This document shows, piece after piece, positions 17,084 to 24,270 of a stretch of DNA of 48,711 nt; the stretch's first letter is position 1, and each line of letters begins with the position of its first letter. Below the pieces are notes generated by a model. It was not told the origin of the DNA and ran no database searches. It saw only the letters and a program-made list of their open reading frames with translations. This DNA comes from Pelagibacterales bacterium SAG-MED09 (GTDB lineage: Bacteria; Pseudomonadota; Alphaproteobacteria; Pelagibacterales; Pelagibacteraceae). Both the position numbers and the translations under genes were made by a program. Where the stretch lies: positions 1-48,711 of the forward strand of contig JACWDG010000003.1 in assembly GCA_014654245.1 (NCBI GenBank), in the 5' to 3' direction.

Positions 17084-17118
17084 AAAACCCTAGCGAGGAA
17101 ATTCGCTGGGGTTTTTTT
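17084..17118. terminator. Bidirectional intrinsic terminator between livJ and livM operons
   Basis: Stem CCCTAGCGA / TTCGCTGGGG with a GGAA-type loop (17088-17111), flanked by A-tracts on one side and nine T on the other. Read on plus it ends livJ. Read on minus the same stem is followed by five T and ends the livGFHM-microprotein operon. Confidence 0.9.
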
Positions 17119-17121
17119 TTA

Positions 17122-17190
17122 TTAAAACATATATTTATCTGCTATATACATAAACCAAGCTATTGCAGCACCTAAAATTATATATTTCAT
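17122..17190 (-). CDS. 22-aa hydrophobic microprotein downstream of livM
   Basis: A short frame beginning ATG 4 bp after the livM stop and ending TAA 4 bp before the terminator stem region. The peptide starts MKYIILGAAIAWFM and ends with a charged DKYMF, which reads as one short membrane helix with a polar C-terminus. It fills exactly the space between livM and the terminator, so it is likely translated with livM. It could be an accessory subunit of the ABC permease or a free membrane peptide. Not recognised as any family; existence is inferred from position, start/stop and hydrophobicity. Confidence 0.45.
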   Translation of the reverse strand: MKYIILGAAIAWFMYIADKYMF

Positions 17191-17194
17191 AAAA

Positions 17195-18565
17195 TTATTT
17201 TATTTCTATTTTTTCAGGAAGTATACCTTTTGGTCTGTATCTCATGATTAATAAAAGACCTATTCCCATCATTAAAAATCTAAAATAAGGTACACTCTCA
17301 ATTAAATGAACTTTTAAAGCATGTGTATCATCTAAACCAGCAGTAGTTAGATTTACTAAATATAATCCAATTGGTGCAGCTTCAATCCACAAGAACCAAA
17401 CTGCAAAACCACCAAGGATGGCACCAAAATTATTTCCACTTCCTCCAACTATAACCATAACCCAGATTAAAAAAGTGTATCTCATTGGCCTGTAACTTCC
17501 TGGAGTAAATAATCCATCTTGAGTTACTAACATCGCTCCTGCAATTCCAACAATAGCTGAGCCTAAAACAAATATTAGAAGATGTTGCTTAACAACATTT
17601 TTACCCATTGCATTAGCTGCTTCCTCATTATCTCTTATAGCTCTCATCATTCTTCCCCATGGAGAATAAAGTGCTTTTTGAGTTAAAATTAAAAGAATGA
17701 TCACAACTATCAAAAATAGCCCTGAGTAACAAAGTTTAACAAAAACTGATGACCCTTCAATTACAAATTGGTTAAGAGCAGCTTGTCTATCAGCAAAATC
17801 TGAAATTAAATTTAATTTACTTGAGTTAAATTTTTCAACTAAATTAATGAACCAATCAGTTTGTTGTAAATTTACCTCGTAAGGTGCAGGACGCTTTAAT
17901 CCAATTACATTTTTAACTCCTCTTGTCAGCCAATCTTCATGTTTAATAATTGCAATTACAATTTCAGATATTAATAAGGTAGCTATCGCTAAATAATCTG
18001 CTCTTAAACCTAAGGCAACTTTACCTATAATAAATGCTAATCCACCAGCAAACAAAGCTCCAACTATCCAGGAAAAAATAATTGGTAGGCCAAGTCCTCC
18101 CAAAAAACCTGTTTTTGCTGGATCTACCTCTTCAATTGCCTCAATACCAGGCTCAGATACAAACCTTATTATGATAATTCCTAAAATGATTATTGAAGCA
18201 ATAATGTAAGTTCTTGTTTTTGATTTTTCGTATTTATTCAATACATATCGTACTGCTAACACCATTCCTATAATTAGAAATAAACTAAATAAAATATTCG
18301 AACCACCTGCGCTCCAAGCTTCTTGAACTGGATTAACAGAAATTAAAACTGCTGCTAAACCTCCTAAAGCTGTGTAGCCCATTATCCCAAAATTAATAAG
18401 GCCAGCATAACCCCATTGAATATTAGCACCCATTGTCATGACAGCTGAAATTAGGCAAAGATTGAATATTGATAAAGCAATATTCCAAGATTGAAATATT
18501 CCTACAAGAATAATCAATCCCATCATAATACTATAAGCAGCAATCACGTTTAAATTTTTTCTCAA
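17195..18565 (-). CDS. livM: Branched-chain-type amino acid ABC transporter permease LivM
   Basis: 456-aa inner-membrane permease. The family core is in the second half: LRADYLAIATLLISEIV, WGRMMRAIRDNEEAANAMGKNV (the EAA-like loop contacting the ATPase), and VMVIVGGSGNNFGAILGG. The first half has extra helices and a charged segment (NKYEKSKTR) making it longer than many LivM proteins. The start overlaps livH by 4 bp (ATGA-type overlap, 18562-18565). Partner permease is LivH; ATPases are LivG and LivF. Confidence 0.92.
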   Translation of the reverse strand: MRKNLNVIAAYSIMMGLIILVGIFQSWNIALSIFNLCLISAVMTMGANIQWGYAGLINFGIMGYTALGGLAAVLISVNPVQEAWSAGGSNILFSLFLIIGMVLAVRYVLNKYEKSKTRTYIIASIIILGIIIIRFVSEPGIEAIEEVDPAKTGFLGGLGLPIIFSWIVGALFAGGLAFIIGKVALGLRADYLAIATLLISEIVIAIIKHEDWLTRGVKNVIGLKRPAPYEVNLQQTDWFINLVEKFNSSKLNLISDFADRQAALNQFVIEGSSVFVKLCYSGLFLIVVIILLILTQKALYSPWGRMMRAIRDNEEAANAMGKNVVKQHLLIFVLGSAIVGIAGAMLVTQDGLFTPGSYRPMRYTFLIWVMVIVGGSGNNFGAILGGFAVWFLWIEAAPIGLYLVNLTTAGLDDTHALKVHLIESVPYFRFLMMGIGLLLIMRYRPKGILPEKIEIK

Positions 18566-19572
18566 AGTACCTTCCCTTTAAATATTCCAGATGGTCGATA
18601 TAATAATACAATTACCAATATAGAAAAGGATACAGCAAATTTATAATCAGTCGAAAGTAGTTGAACTAAACCACCAGGTTCCATGCTCTCAGGCAGAACA
18701 TACATAAAAAATTTTCTATACGCATATGTTAATAATATTTCAGAAAAAGCAATTACGTATCCTCCTAAAAATGCTCCGAAAGGATTTCCTATTCCACCTA
18801 CAATAGCTGCAGCAAATATCGGAAGCATGTTATTAAAATATGTGAATGGTTTAAAGCTTTTATCTAAACCATATAATGCACCTCCAATTGTAGCTAAAAT
18901 TCCCGCTATAATCCAAGTTATCATCACTATTCTTTTGGGATCTATTCCCGAGAGTAATGCTAAATCCTCATTATCAGAATATGCCCTCATACTTTTTCCA
19001 GTTTTAGTTTTATTCAAAAACCAGAAAAGAGTAGATACAAGAATTATGGTTACTAAAATAGTAATAACTTGAGTTGATTTAATTGCTAACCCTTCGTTTA
19101 AACCTGTCATTTCTTTAAATTCACCTGCTTTAATTATAAACTTTTCACCATCAAAGAATCTTCGATCAGAGGGGCCTATAATTATTCTAACCACTGCCTG
19201 GGTAACAAACATTACTCCAATACTTACCATCGCTAATTGTACAGGGGGACTTTTATTTACTCGGTAATATTTAAAAACAAACTTATCTATTAAAAGCATA
19301 TAACCAATCATAAAAATAATTGCAAAAGGAATAGCCAAAAGAGCCGTTGGCAAAACTCCAAGACTAATACCAACTGACTGAAAGTACCAAGTGAATAAGA
19401 TTGTAAACATTGTTCCAAAAGACATCATGTCTCCAGTTGCAAAGTTAGCAAATCTCAAAATTCCATAAATCAAAGTTACAAAAATTGCTCCTAATGCTAA
19501 TTGAGATCCATACGCAAGCGCTGGAACAAAAATATAATTTAATAAAAGAATAATTGCATTTAAGAAATCCAT
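18562..19572 (-). CDS. livH: Branched-chain-type amino acid ABC transporter permease LivH
   Basis: 336 aa, about eight membrane helices. LALGAIFVTLIYGILRFANFATGDMMSFG is the classic LivH N-terminal block; MRAYSDNEDLALLSGID is the cytoplasmic ATPase-contact loop; and AAIVGGIGNPFGAFLGGYVI is the conserved late segment. I prefer the ATG at 19572, which has AGGTGG 5-6 nt upstream (formed by the last codons of livF). A GTG at 19581 would destroy that spacing. It starts 2 bp after the livF stop. Confidence 0.92.
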   Translation of the reverse strand: MDFLNAIILLLNYIFVPALAYGSQLALGAIFVTLIYGILRFANFATGDMMSFGTMFTILFTWYFQSVGISLGVLPTALLAIPFAIIFMIGYMLLIDKFVFKYYRVNKSPPVQLAMVSIGVMFVTQAVVRIIIGPSDRRFFDGEKFIIKAGEFKEMTGLNEGLAIKSTQVITILVTIILVSTLFWFLNKTKTGKSMRAYSDNEDLALLSGIDPKRIVMITWIIAGILATIGGALYGLDKSFKPFTYFNNMLPIFAAAIVGGIGNPFGAFLGGYVIAFSEILLTYAYRKFFMYVLPESMEPGGLVQLLSTDYKFAVSFSILVIVLLYRPSGIFKGKVL

Positions 19573-19573
19573 A

Positions 19574-20281
19574 CTAACCACCTAAAAAAGAGCTTCTTAC
19601 TCTTGGGTCATTTAATAATTCTTTTCCTGTTCCAGAGTAACGATTTTCACCAGTAACTAAAACGTAACCTCTATCAGAAATATTTAATGCTTGTTTTGCA
19701 TTTTGTTCAACCATCAAAATTGCAACATTGGTTCTTTTGACTTTTACTATATGATCAAACAATTCATCCATTACTATTGGGGAAACACCTGCTGTTGGTT
19801 CATCTAACATTAAAACTGAGGGCTTAATCATTAGTGCTCTTCCCAATGCAACTTGCTGTCTTTGTCCTCCTGACAGTTCACCAACCATCTGACTTCTTTT
19901 CTCTCTTAGTATTGGAAATAAATCATAAATCTCATCTATCACTGTCTTATAATCATTATTAATTAAAAAAGCTCCCATTTCTAGATTTTCCTCAACAGTC
20001 ATCCCAGCAAAAACATTTTTATTTTGTGGCACAAATGAAATGCCTTCTTTTACTCTATCTTGAGGCGAAAGGTTTGAAATATCTTTACCATTGATAATTA
20101 CTGATCCAGATTTCAAATTTAACAAACCCAACATTGCCTTCATTGCTGTAGATTTTCCTGCACCATTAGGTCCAAGAATTGAAACTATCTCTCCCCTTTC
20201 GACATTTACAGAACATGAATTAATTATATCTGGACCATTTCCATATCCGCCTGTCATATTGCTACCTTCAAAAAATGCCAT
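19574..20281 (-). CDS. livF: Branched-chain-type amino acid ABC transporter ATPase LivF
   Basis: 235-aa cytoplasmic ATPase. Walker A is GPNGAGKST, the Q-loop is in SFVPQNKNVF, the signature is LSGGQRQQVALGRALM, Walker B is VLMLDEPTAGV, and the switch region is MVEQN. The second position of the LivGF pair and the MVEQN ending are typical for LivF. It starts 2 bp after livG and shares the operon with the two permeases. Confidence 0.93.
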   Translation of the reverse strand: MAFFEGSNMTGGYGNGPDIINSCSVNVERGEIVSILGPNGAGKSTAMKAMLGLLNLKSGSVIINGKDISNLSPQDRVKEGISFVPQNKNVFAGMTVEENLEMGAFLINNDYKTVIDEIYDLFPILREKRSQMVGELSGGQRQQVALGRALMIKPSVLMLDEPTAGVSPIVMDELFDHIVKVKRTNVAILMVEQNAKQALNISDRGYVLVTGENRYSGTGKELLNDPRVRSSFLGG

Positions 20282-20283
20282 TA

Positions 20284-21069
20284 TTAATTATCCTTTAATT
20301 TTGATCCTCTACCTAGATAACTTTCAATTACTTTTTCATCTTTTTTTGCCTCTTCAACTGAGCCTTCAAAAAGAACAGATCCCTCTGCCATAACAATAAC
20401 TGGATCACACAATCTTCCAATGAAATCCATATCGTGCTCGATCATACAAAAAGTATAACCTTTTTCTTTATTCAATTTCTCTATTGCTGTTCCAAGATCT
20501 TTTAATAAAGTTCTATTAACTCCTGCTCCTACTTCATCTAATAATACTAATTTAGCGTCTACCATCATTGTTCTGCCTAGCTCTAATAGTTTTTTTTGTC
20601 CTCCAGATAAATTTCCTGCTAGTTCATTTTTTAAGTGACTTAAATTAAGAAAATGTACTACCTCCAAAGCCTGTTCTTTAATTTGACTTTCCTCCTTTGC
20701 AACCAACGAAGGTTTTAATAAAGCATTCATTAGTTTTTCTCCAGATTGATTACCTGGTACCATCATTAAATTTTCTAAAACTGATAAATTTGTAAATTCA
20801 TGAGCGATTTGAAAAGTTCTAAGCAAACCTTTTGAAAATAATTCATAAGATGGCACATCAGTAATATTTTCATTATTAAACATAACGCTTCCAGTGGATG
20901 ATTTTAAATTTCCAGCAATTAAATTAAACAAAGTTGTTTTTCCAGATCCATTTGGACCAATAATACCTGTGATTGTTCCCTTTTTTACTTTAAGTGAGCA
21001 ATCTGAGACAGCTGCGAGTCCTCCGAAATATTTTGATAAATTGCTAATTTCTAATATATTTTCAGACAT
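20284..21069 (-). CDS. livG: Branched-chain-type amino acid ABC transporter ATPase LivG
   Basis: 261-aa ATPase paired with LivF. Walker A GPNGSGKTT, LivG-specific GLLRTFQIAHEF segment, signature LSGGQKKLLELGRTMM, Walker B LVLLDEVGAGVN, and the switch histidine in IEHDMDFIG. Walker B is followed by DEVGAG rather than the common DEPxAG, as in several LivG proteins. Starts 3 bp after the P5CR-like gene stop. Confidence 0.93.
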   Translation of the reverse strand: MSENILEISNLSKYFGGLAAVSDCSLKVKKGTITGIIGPNGSGKTTLFNLIAGNLKSSTGSVMFNNENITDVPSYELFSKGLLRTFQIAHEFTNLSVLENLMMVPGNQSGEKLMNALLKPSLVAKEESQIKEQALEVVHFLNLSHLKNELAGNLSGGQKKLLELGRTMMVDAKLVLLDEVGAGVNRTLLKDLGTAIEKLNKEKGYTFCMIEHDMDFIGRLCDPVIVMAEGSVLFEGSVEEAKKDEKVIESYLGRGSKLKDN

Positions 21070-21072
21070 TAA

Positions 21073-21840
21073 TTACTTATTTAATCTTTTATAGATACTG
21101 TTTAAAGTTTTAATAACTGATTTATATACTCCCTTTTTATTCATTTCTTTCAAACCTTGCTCATTCAAACCTTTAGGAGTTTGAGATTCTTTGACTAAAT
21201 ACTTTAATTCTTTTTTTGAATTTAGTACTGCATCCTCAGACAAAGCTAAAAATAAAGTAGTAATATATTTTTGAGCATCTAGTCTTTTAATACCTTTTTT
21301 AACTAACCAATCACTCATTATCCTCAATATTTCATAATAAGAAGCCATCATTCCCGAAGTCGCCCAAAAGTTGATTGATAGTTTTTCATTTTTTATTTCT
21401 ACAGTCGAGCCAATTTTATTAAAAAAATTTCTTACCTTTTTATTTGAAGGGCAAATTGGGATAGGTCCTTTTTTTAAAGATATTGGTGGTAATGGTATAG
21501 CTCTTACAATATCAGCTTTGACTTTAATCATTTTTTTTAATTCAGGAATAGTAATAGTTGAAATTAAACTTACGATTGTTTGATTTGATCGAAATTTTAA
21601 TTTTTTGATTATCTTTCCTCCCACCGCAGGTGTTACTGCAAGAAAAACCCATTTACTATTATCTACTATTTTTTGATTATCTTTTTCAATAGAGATTTTT
21701 TTAAATCTTTTTTTTAAACCTTCTGCGATTTTTTGATTTCGAGAAGATATAAATATTTTATTATACTTGATAGATGAACCACATATTCCCGTTATAACAG
21801 AGGATGCTATTTTACCTGTTCCTATAAAACCTAATTTCAT
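21073..21840 (-). CDS. Pyrroline-5-carboxylate reductase-like NAD(P) oxidoreductase
   Basis: 255 aa. N-terminal Rossmann motif LGFIGTGKIASSVITG, followed by the P5CR-type strand VFLAVTPAVGGKII, IVRAIPLPPISLKKGP and a C-terminal helical dimer domain with LKELVKESQTPKGLNEQGLKEM-like content. Known ProC proteins reduce pyrroline-5-carboxylate to proline in the cytoplasm. This sequence is divergent (the usual MPNTP is here IPLPPI), so it may act on another imine or ketone. It heads the livGFHM operon, 3 bp before livG, which hints that its substrate is related to the transported compound. Proline synthesis itself is uncertain. Confidence 0.7.
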   Translation of the reverse strand: MKLGFIGTGKIASSVITGICGSSIKYNKIFISSRNQKIAEGLKKRFKKISIEKDNQKIVDNSKWVFLAVTPAVGGKIIKKLKFRSNQTIVSLISTITIPELKKMIKVKADIVRAIPLPPISLKKGPIPICPSNKKVRNFFNKIGSTVEIKNEKLSINFWATSGMMASYYEILRIMSDWLVKKGIKRLDAQKYITTLFLALSEDAVLNSKKELKYLVKESQTPKGLNEQGLKEMNKKGVYKSVIKTLNSIYKRLNK

Positions 21841-21869
21841 ATTTAAAAATTAATATTAAATTACTTAAC

Positions 21870-21875
21870 ATAATA
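21870..21875 (-). promoter_or_regulatory. Possible -10 of the P5CR-livGFHM operon
   Basis: TATTAT on the minus strand, 29 bp before the start codon. The expected -35 position falls in the T-tract of the neighbouring terminator and shows only a weak match, so confidence is low. Confidence 0.25.
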
Positions 21876-21897
21876 GAATTACATCTTTAAGCACAAA

Positions 21898-21932
21898 AAA
21901 AAACCCCCACATGAATATGCGGGGGTTTTTTA
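21898..21932. terminator. Intrinsic terminator after the outer-membrane protein gene
   Basis: CCCCC-A-CAT / ATG-C-GGGGG stem with a GAAT-type loop, A-tract to the left and T-tract to the right. On the minus strand it ends the gene at 21955-22623. It sits between that gene and the P5CR operon, so it insulates them. Confidence 0.88.
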
Positions 21933-21954
21933 ATAATTTTAATCTTAAAGTTTA

Positions 21955-22623
21955 TTAGAATGATTTTCCTACTGAAATCTTACCTGAAACACCATCTAAA
22001 TTTTTAAGTCTGATACTCTTTTCATTATCGTCTGAGTTTGTTTGTGTAGCACCGTCAAATGACATGTAGTTACCTTCTACTCTCAAGAAAGCACCATTAC
22101 TATTTGCCAAATGATAACCCACACCAAACATAGATCCGTCTAATGAAACGTTACCGTAAGAACCACCTGTTGCCAAACTTTCATTTGTAATAACATCTAC
22201 AGTAGTAATACCTGCTTTTACATACAGATTATCTGTAACCATAGCACCTACATAATATGTAGTTAAGTCTTCAAAATCAATTTGGATTATGTTGTCACCC
22301 TCAGTAACTGCATCAGATCCTGTAGTTTGCTTGTCGCTTTTTGCAGTCTCTGCTGTTTCTGTCTCAAGAGATGAAGGTACGTAGTCAATTCCAATAAACG
22401 CTCTGTTCATAGAAATTTCTCCAAAAATTGATCCCCATCCAGCTTCTCCATGTTCAGAACCGTTTTGGTTTCTGTTCTCAGTAGAAGCAGGAGTGAATGT
22501 TTCGTCTGCTGAAGCAGTAAACACACCGGCGCTTCCTGACACACCAACGTTTATACCCATATCTGCAGAAGTGGGTAAAACATACAGTACAGAAAACACT
22601 ATGCTTAAAAGTAATTTCTTCAT
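21955..22623 (-). CDS. Outer-membrane beta-barrel-type protein
   Basis: 222 aa. Signal peptide (KKLLLSIVFSVLYVLPTSA), then alternating polar/hydrophobic strands with glycine- and aromatic-rich turns (YYVGAMVTDNLYVKAGITTVDV, GVGYHLANSNGAFLRVEGNYMSFDG) and a C-terminal aromatic residue (GKSF), as expected for small outer-membrane barrels. An acidic, Thr/Glu-rich loop (about 70-100) looks surface exposed. No specific porin family is recognised. Shine-Dalgarno AAAGGA lies just upstream of the ATG. It is monocistronic, with a strong terminator at 21898-21932 and a long upstream region. Confidence 0.7.
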   Translation of the reverse strand: MKKLLLSIVFSVLYVLPTSADMGINVGVSGSAGVFTASADETFTPASTENRNQNGSEHGEAGWGSIFGEISMNRAFIGIDYVPSSLETETAETAKSDKQTTGSDAVTEGDNIIQIDFEDLTTYYVGAMVTDNLYVKAGITTVDVITNESLATGGSYGNVSLDGSMFGVGYHLANSNGAFLRVEGNYMSFDGATQTNSDDNEKSIRLKNLDGVSGKISVGKSF

Positions 22624-22639
22624 TTTTATTCCTTTATTT

Positions 22640-22657
22640 AATTAAATTAATTTAATT
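22640..22657. repeat. 18-bp perfect A/T palindrome upstream of outer-membrane protein gene
   Basis: AATTAAATTAATTTAATT equals its own reverse complement. It lies between the ribosome site and the presumed promoter of the gene at 21955-22623, so it is in the 5' leader or at an operator. Made only of A and T, it may also be chance in this composition. Confidence 0.4.
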
Positions 22658-23051
22658 TGAATTTATTTATCACATTTTATAATAAATTTCAGATAATGAA
22701 AAAAATTAATAGAATTTAAGAATAACTGATGCAAAATTACAACAAAAAAATCCCTATTTTACTTGATTATTTTTCATTATAATCAATTCCACTCATAATT
22801 GTATTAAATATACAATAATTTGTGCCTTATTCTAAACAATTCTCGACTTAAATTTTTTATTTAAAAATGATTTTTTTCTCAAAATATTTCAAGTTTGAAA
22901 AAGTTTTTTTAAATAATTAATAAGTTTTTTGTTCAAGTAAAGCATATCCAATTAAAGATAAAAAATCTAATTCAATGCATACAATATAATAGTTAAAATA
23001 ATAAAATATGGAAATATTATAGAAAAAAATAACTTAACTTTAGGGCTTTTC

Positions 23052-23077
23052 CTGTAAATAAAAAACCATCTTTACAG
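23052..23077. repeat. Inverted repeat / candidate hairpin in the long intergenic region
   Basis: Perfect 7-bp arms CTGTAAA (23052-23058) and TTTACAG (23071-23077) around a 12-nt loop, preceded by GGGCTTTTC. Could be part of a small RNA or a leader structure. No match to a known family is recognised. Confidence 0.35.
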
Positions 23078-23170
23078 AAAAAACTTTTTGAAGTTATTGT
23101 TTTTAAATTAATATTTTTTAACTCCATAATTCATAAAATATGAAATTATTACTATCTTAGGTGCTCGACG

Positions 23171-23176
23171 TATAAT
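23171..23176 (+). promoter_or_regulatory. Consensus -10 for the DUF2805-grxC unit
   Basis: Perfect TATAAT preceded by CTCGACG. No good -35 at the standard spacing. It would give a leader of about 80 nt before the ATG at 23266, which includes the inverted repeat at 23239-23283. Confidence 0.4.
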
Positions 23177-23238
23177 GAATAAAAAAATTATTATTTATAA
23201 AAAAAGGAGCAAAATTTAAAAAGAATAGGTGAAAAAAA

Positions 23239-23283
23239 GATAGTCCTAAAAACCGGGAGCTAAAGATGGCTAAAAGGACTATC
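23239..23283 (+). promoter_or_regulatory. Inverted repeat enclosing the DUF2805 ribosome site and start codon
   Basis: Perfect 9-bp arms GATAGTCCT (23239-23247) and AGGACTATC (23275-23283) with a 27-nt loop that contains GGGAG (23255-23259) and the ATG (23266). In RNA this would form a stem-loop presenting or restricting the start site; the 3' arm lies inside the first codons. Suggests translational control or an RNA-binding site. Not a known element. Confidence 0.5.
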
Positions 23284-23643
23284 ACATCAAATATAACAGA
23301 TCCTAAAAAAAATGCATTATCTATTTTTTTCAAATATAAAGGATTTATGAAAAAAAAAGATCACAGGCCAGTCACACGGGTCAAAAATCCAGAGCCAAAA
23401 ATTGAGGATCCAGATTGGGTCATCTGGGCAGCTTGGGCTGACAGAGTTACTTTTGAGGAAATCAAAAAAAGGTCAGGAAATTCAGAAACTGATGTAATCA
23501 AAATTATGAGAAAGACACTTAAACCCTCATCATTTAGATTATGGAGAAAAAGAGTAAATGAAAAAAGCATCAAACATAGAAAAAAATTTGAATATTCTAG
23601 AAAACAAATATCTAGTAAAATTAAAAAAGATGATTATGTATAA
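23266..23643 (+). CDS. DUF2805 / TIGR03643-family protein
   Basis: 125 aa. The family core is residues about 45-100: PDWVIWAAWADRVTFEEIKKR, then SETDVIKIMRKTLKPSSFRLWRKRV. This is a helix-turn-helix-like basic domain of unknown function, so nucleic-acid binding is plausible. Family members are often around 70-90 aa; this one has an extra N-terminal stretch of about 40 residues. The ATG at 23266 has GGGAG six bases upstream and is preferred. An in-frame ATG at 23347 has its GGA only three bases away. It is followed after 3 bp by glutaredoxin and presumably cotranscribed. Confidence 0.85.
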   Translation: MAKRTITSNITDPKKNALSIFFKYKGFMKKKDHRPVTRVKNPEPKIEDPDWVIWAAWADRVTFEEIKKRSGNSETDVIKIMRKTLKPSSFRLWRKRVNEKSIKHRKKFEYSRKQISSKIKKDDYV

Positions 23644-23646
23644 CAA

Positions 23647-23901
23647 ATGAAAAAAATTACAATTTATACAGGCCCTCTTTGCAATTATTGTGATGCAGCT
23701 AAAAGATTATTAGCTAGAAACAATGCAACCTATAATGAAATTAATATTGCAACAGTGGATGGTGCAATGGATGAAATGATTAAGAAAGCCAAAGGAAAAA
23801 AAACTATACCTCAAATATTTTTCGATGACCAACATATTGGTGGTTACGATGAAGTCCGCGCTTTAGAAAAAGAAAATAAACTACAAGATTTATTAAAATA
23901 A
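23647..23901 (+). CDS. grxC: Glutaredoxin 3
   Basis: 84-aa dithiol glutaredoxin. Active site CNYC (residues 12-15, in GPLCNYCDAAKRLL), the cis-proline in KTIPQIFF, and GGYDEVRALE, which contacts glutathione. Reduces protein disulfides and mixed disulfides with GSH in the cytoplasm. Starts 3 bp after the DUF2805 gene. Its stop codon abuts the stop of convergent msrB with no base between them, so redox repair genes meet tail to tail. Confidence 0.95.
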   Translation: MKKITIYTGPLCNYCDAAKRLLARNNATYNEINIATVDGAMDEMIKKAKGKKTIPQIFFDDQHIGGYDEVRALEKENKLQDLLK

Positions 23902-24270
23902 CTATTTTGGTTTAAAAGCTAAACAAACACCATTATTACAATATCTTTTACCTGTTGGCTGTGGTCCATCATCAAATATATGACCATGGTGAGCATTGCA
24001 ATTTTTACAGTGATACTCCGTACGAGCATAACCTAATAAGTGATCTGTTTTGGTTTCAAAAACATTAGGTAAGGATTCATAGAACGAAGGCCAACCTGAA
24101 CCACTTTCATATTTTGTATTAGACTCAAATAATTTTATTCCACAATTAGCACAATGAAAGCTTCCATCTCTTTTTTCATTATTTAATTCACTTGTACCTG
24201 GTGGTTCTGTTCCATCTTCAAACATTACTAATTTTTGTTCAGCTGTAAGTTTTGAATTTTTTTTATTCAT
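23902..24270 (-). CDS. msrB: Peptide-methionine (R)-S-oxide reductase
   Basis: 122 aa. Reduces methionine-R-sulfoxide in proteins. MsrB motifs: GTEPPGTSELN near the N-terminus, two zinc CxxC pairs (CANC and CKNC), SGSGWPSFYE, HHGHIFDDGPQPTGKRYC and a terminal LAFKP. The RYC cysteine is the catalytic nucleophile. The usual RYCxNSxSL is here RYCNNGVCL, so the second conserved serine is changed to cysteine, a variant that could serve as a resolving thiol. The ATG overlaps the stop of the HDAC-like gene by 4 bp (ATGA), placing it last in the directon. Confidence 0.95.
   Translation of the reverse strand: MNKKNSKLTAEQKLVMFEDGTEPPGTSELNNEKRDGSFHCANCGIKLFESNTKYESGSGWPSFYESLPNVFETKTDHLLGYARTEYHCKNCNAHHGHIFDDGPQPTGKRYCNNGVCLAFKPK

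Larger units (their letters stand above)
22624..23265. other. Long intergenic region (642 bp), possible structured or regulatory RNA
   Basis: Largest gene-free stretch in the window. No ORF with a credible start is visible. Contents: the ribosome site and an 18-bp perfect A/T palindrome (22640-22657) upstream of the outer-membrane gene; an inverted repeat TTTCAA-GT-TTGAAA near 22890; TATAAT at 22985-22990 and 23171-23176; a CTGTAAA/TTTACAG hairpin (23052-23077); and the leader of the DUF2805 gene from about 23183 onward. No known riboswitch or sRNA family is recognised. The amount of non-coding sequence is striking in an otherwise gap-free region. Confidence 0.6.
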
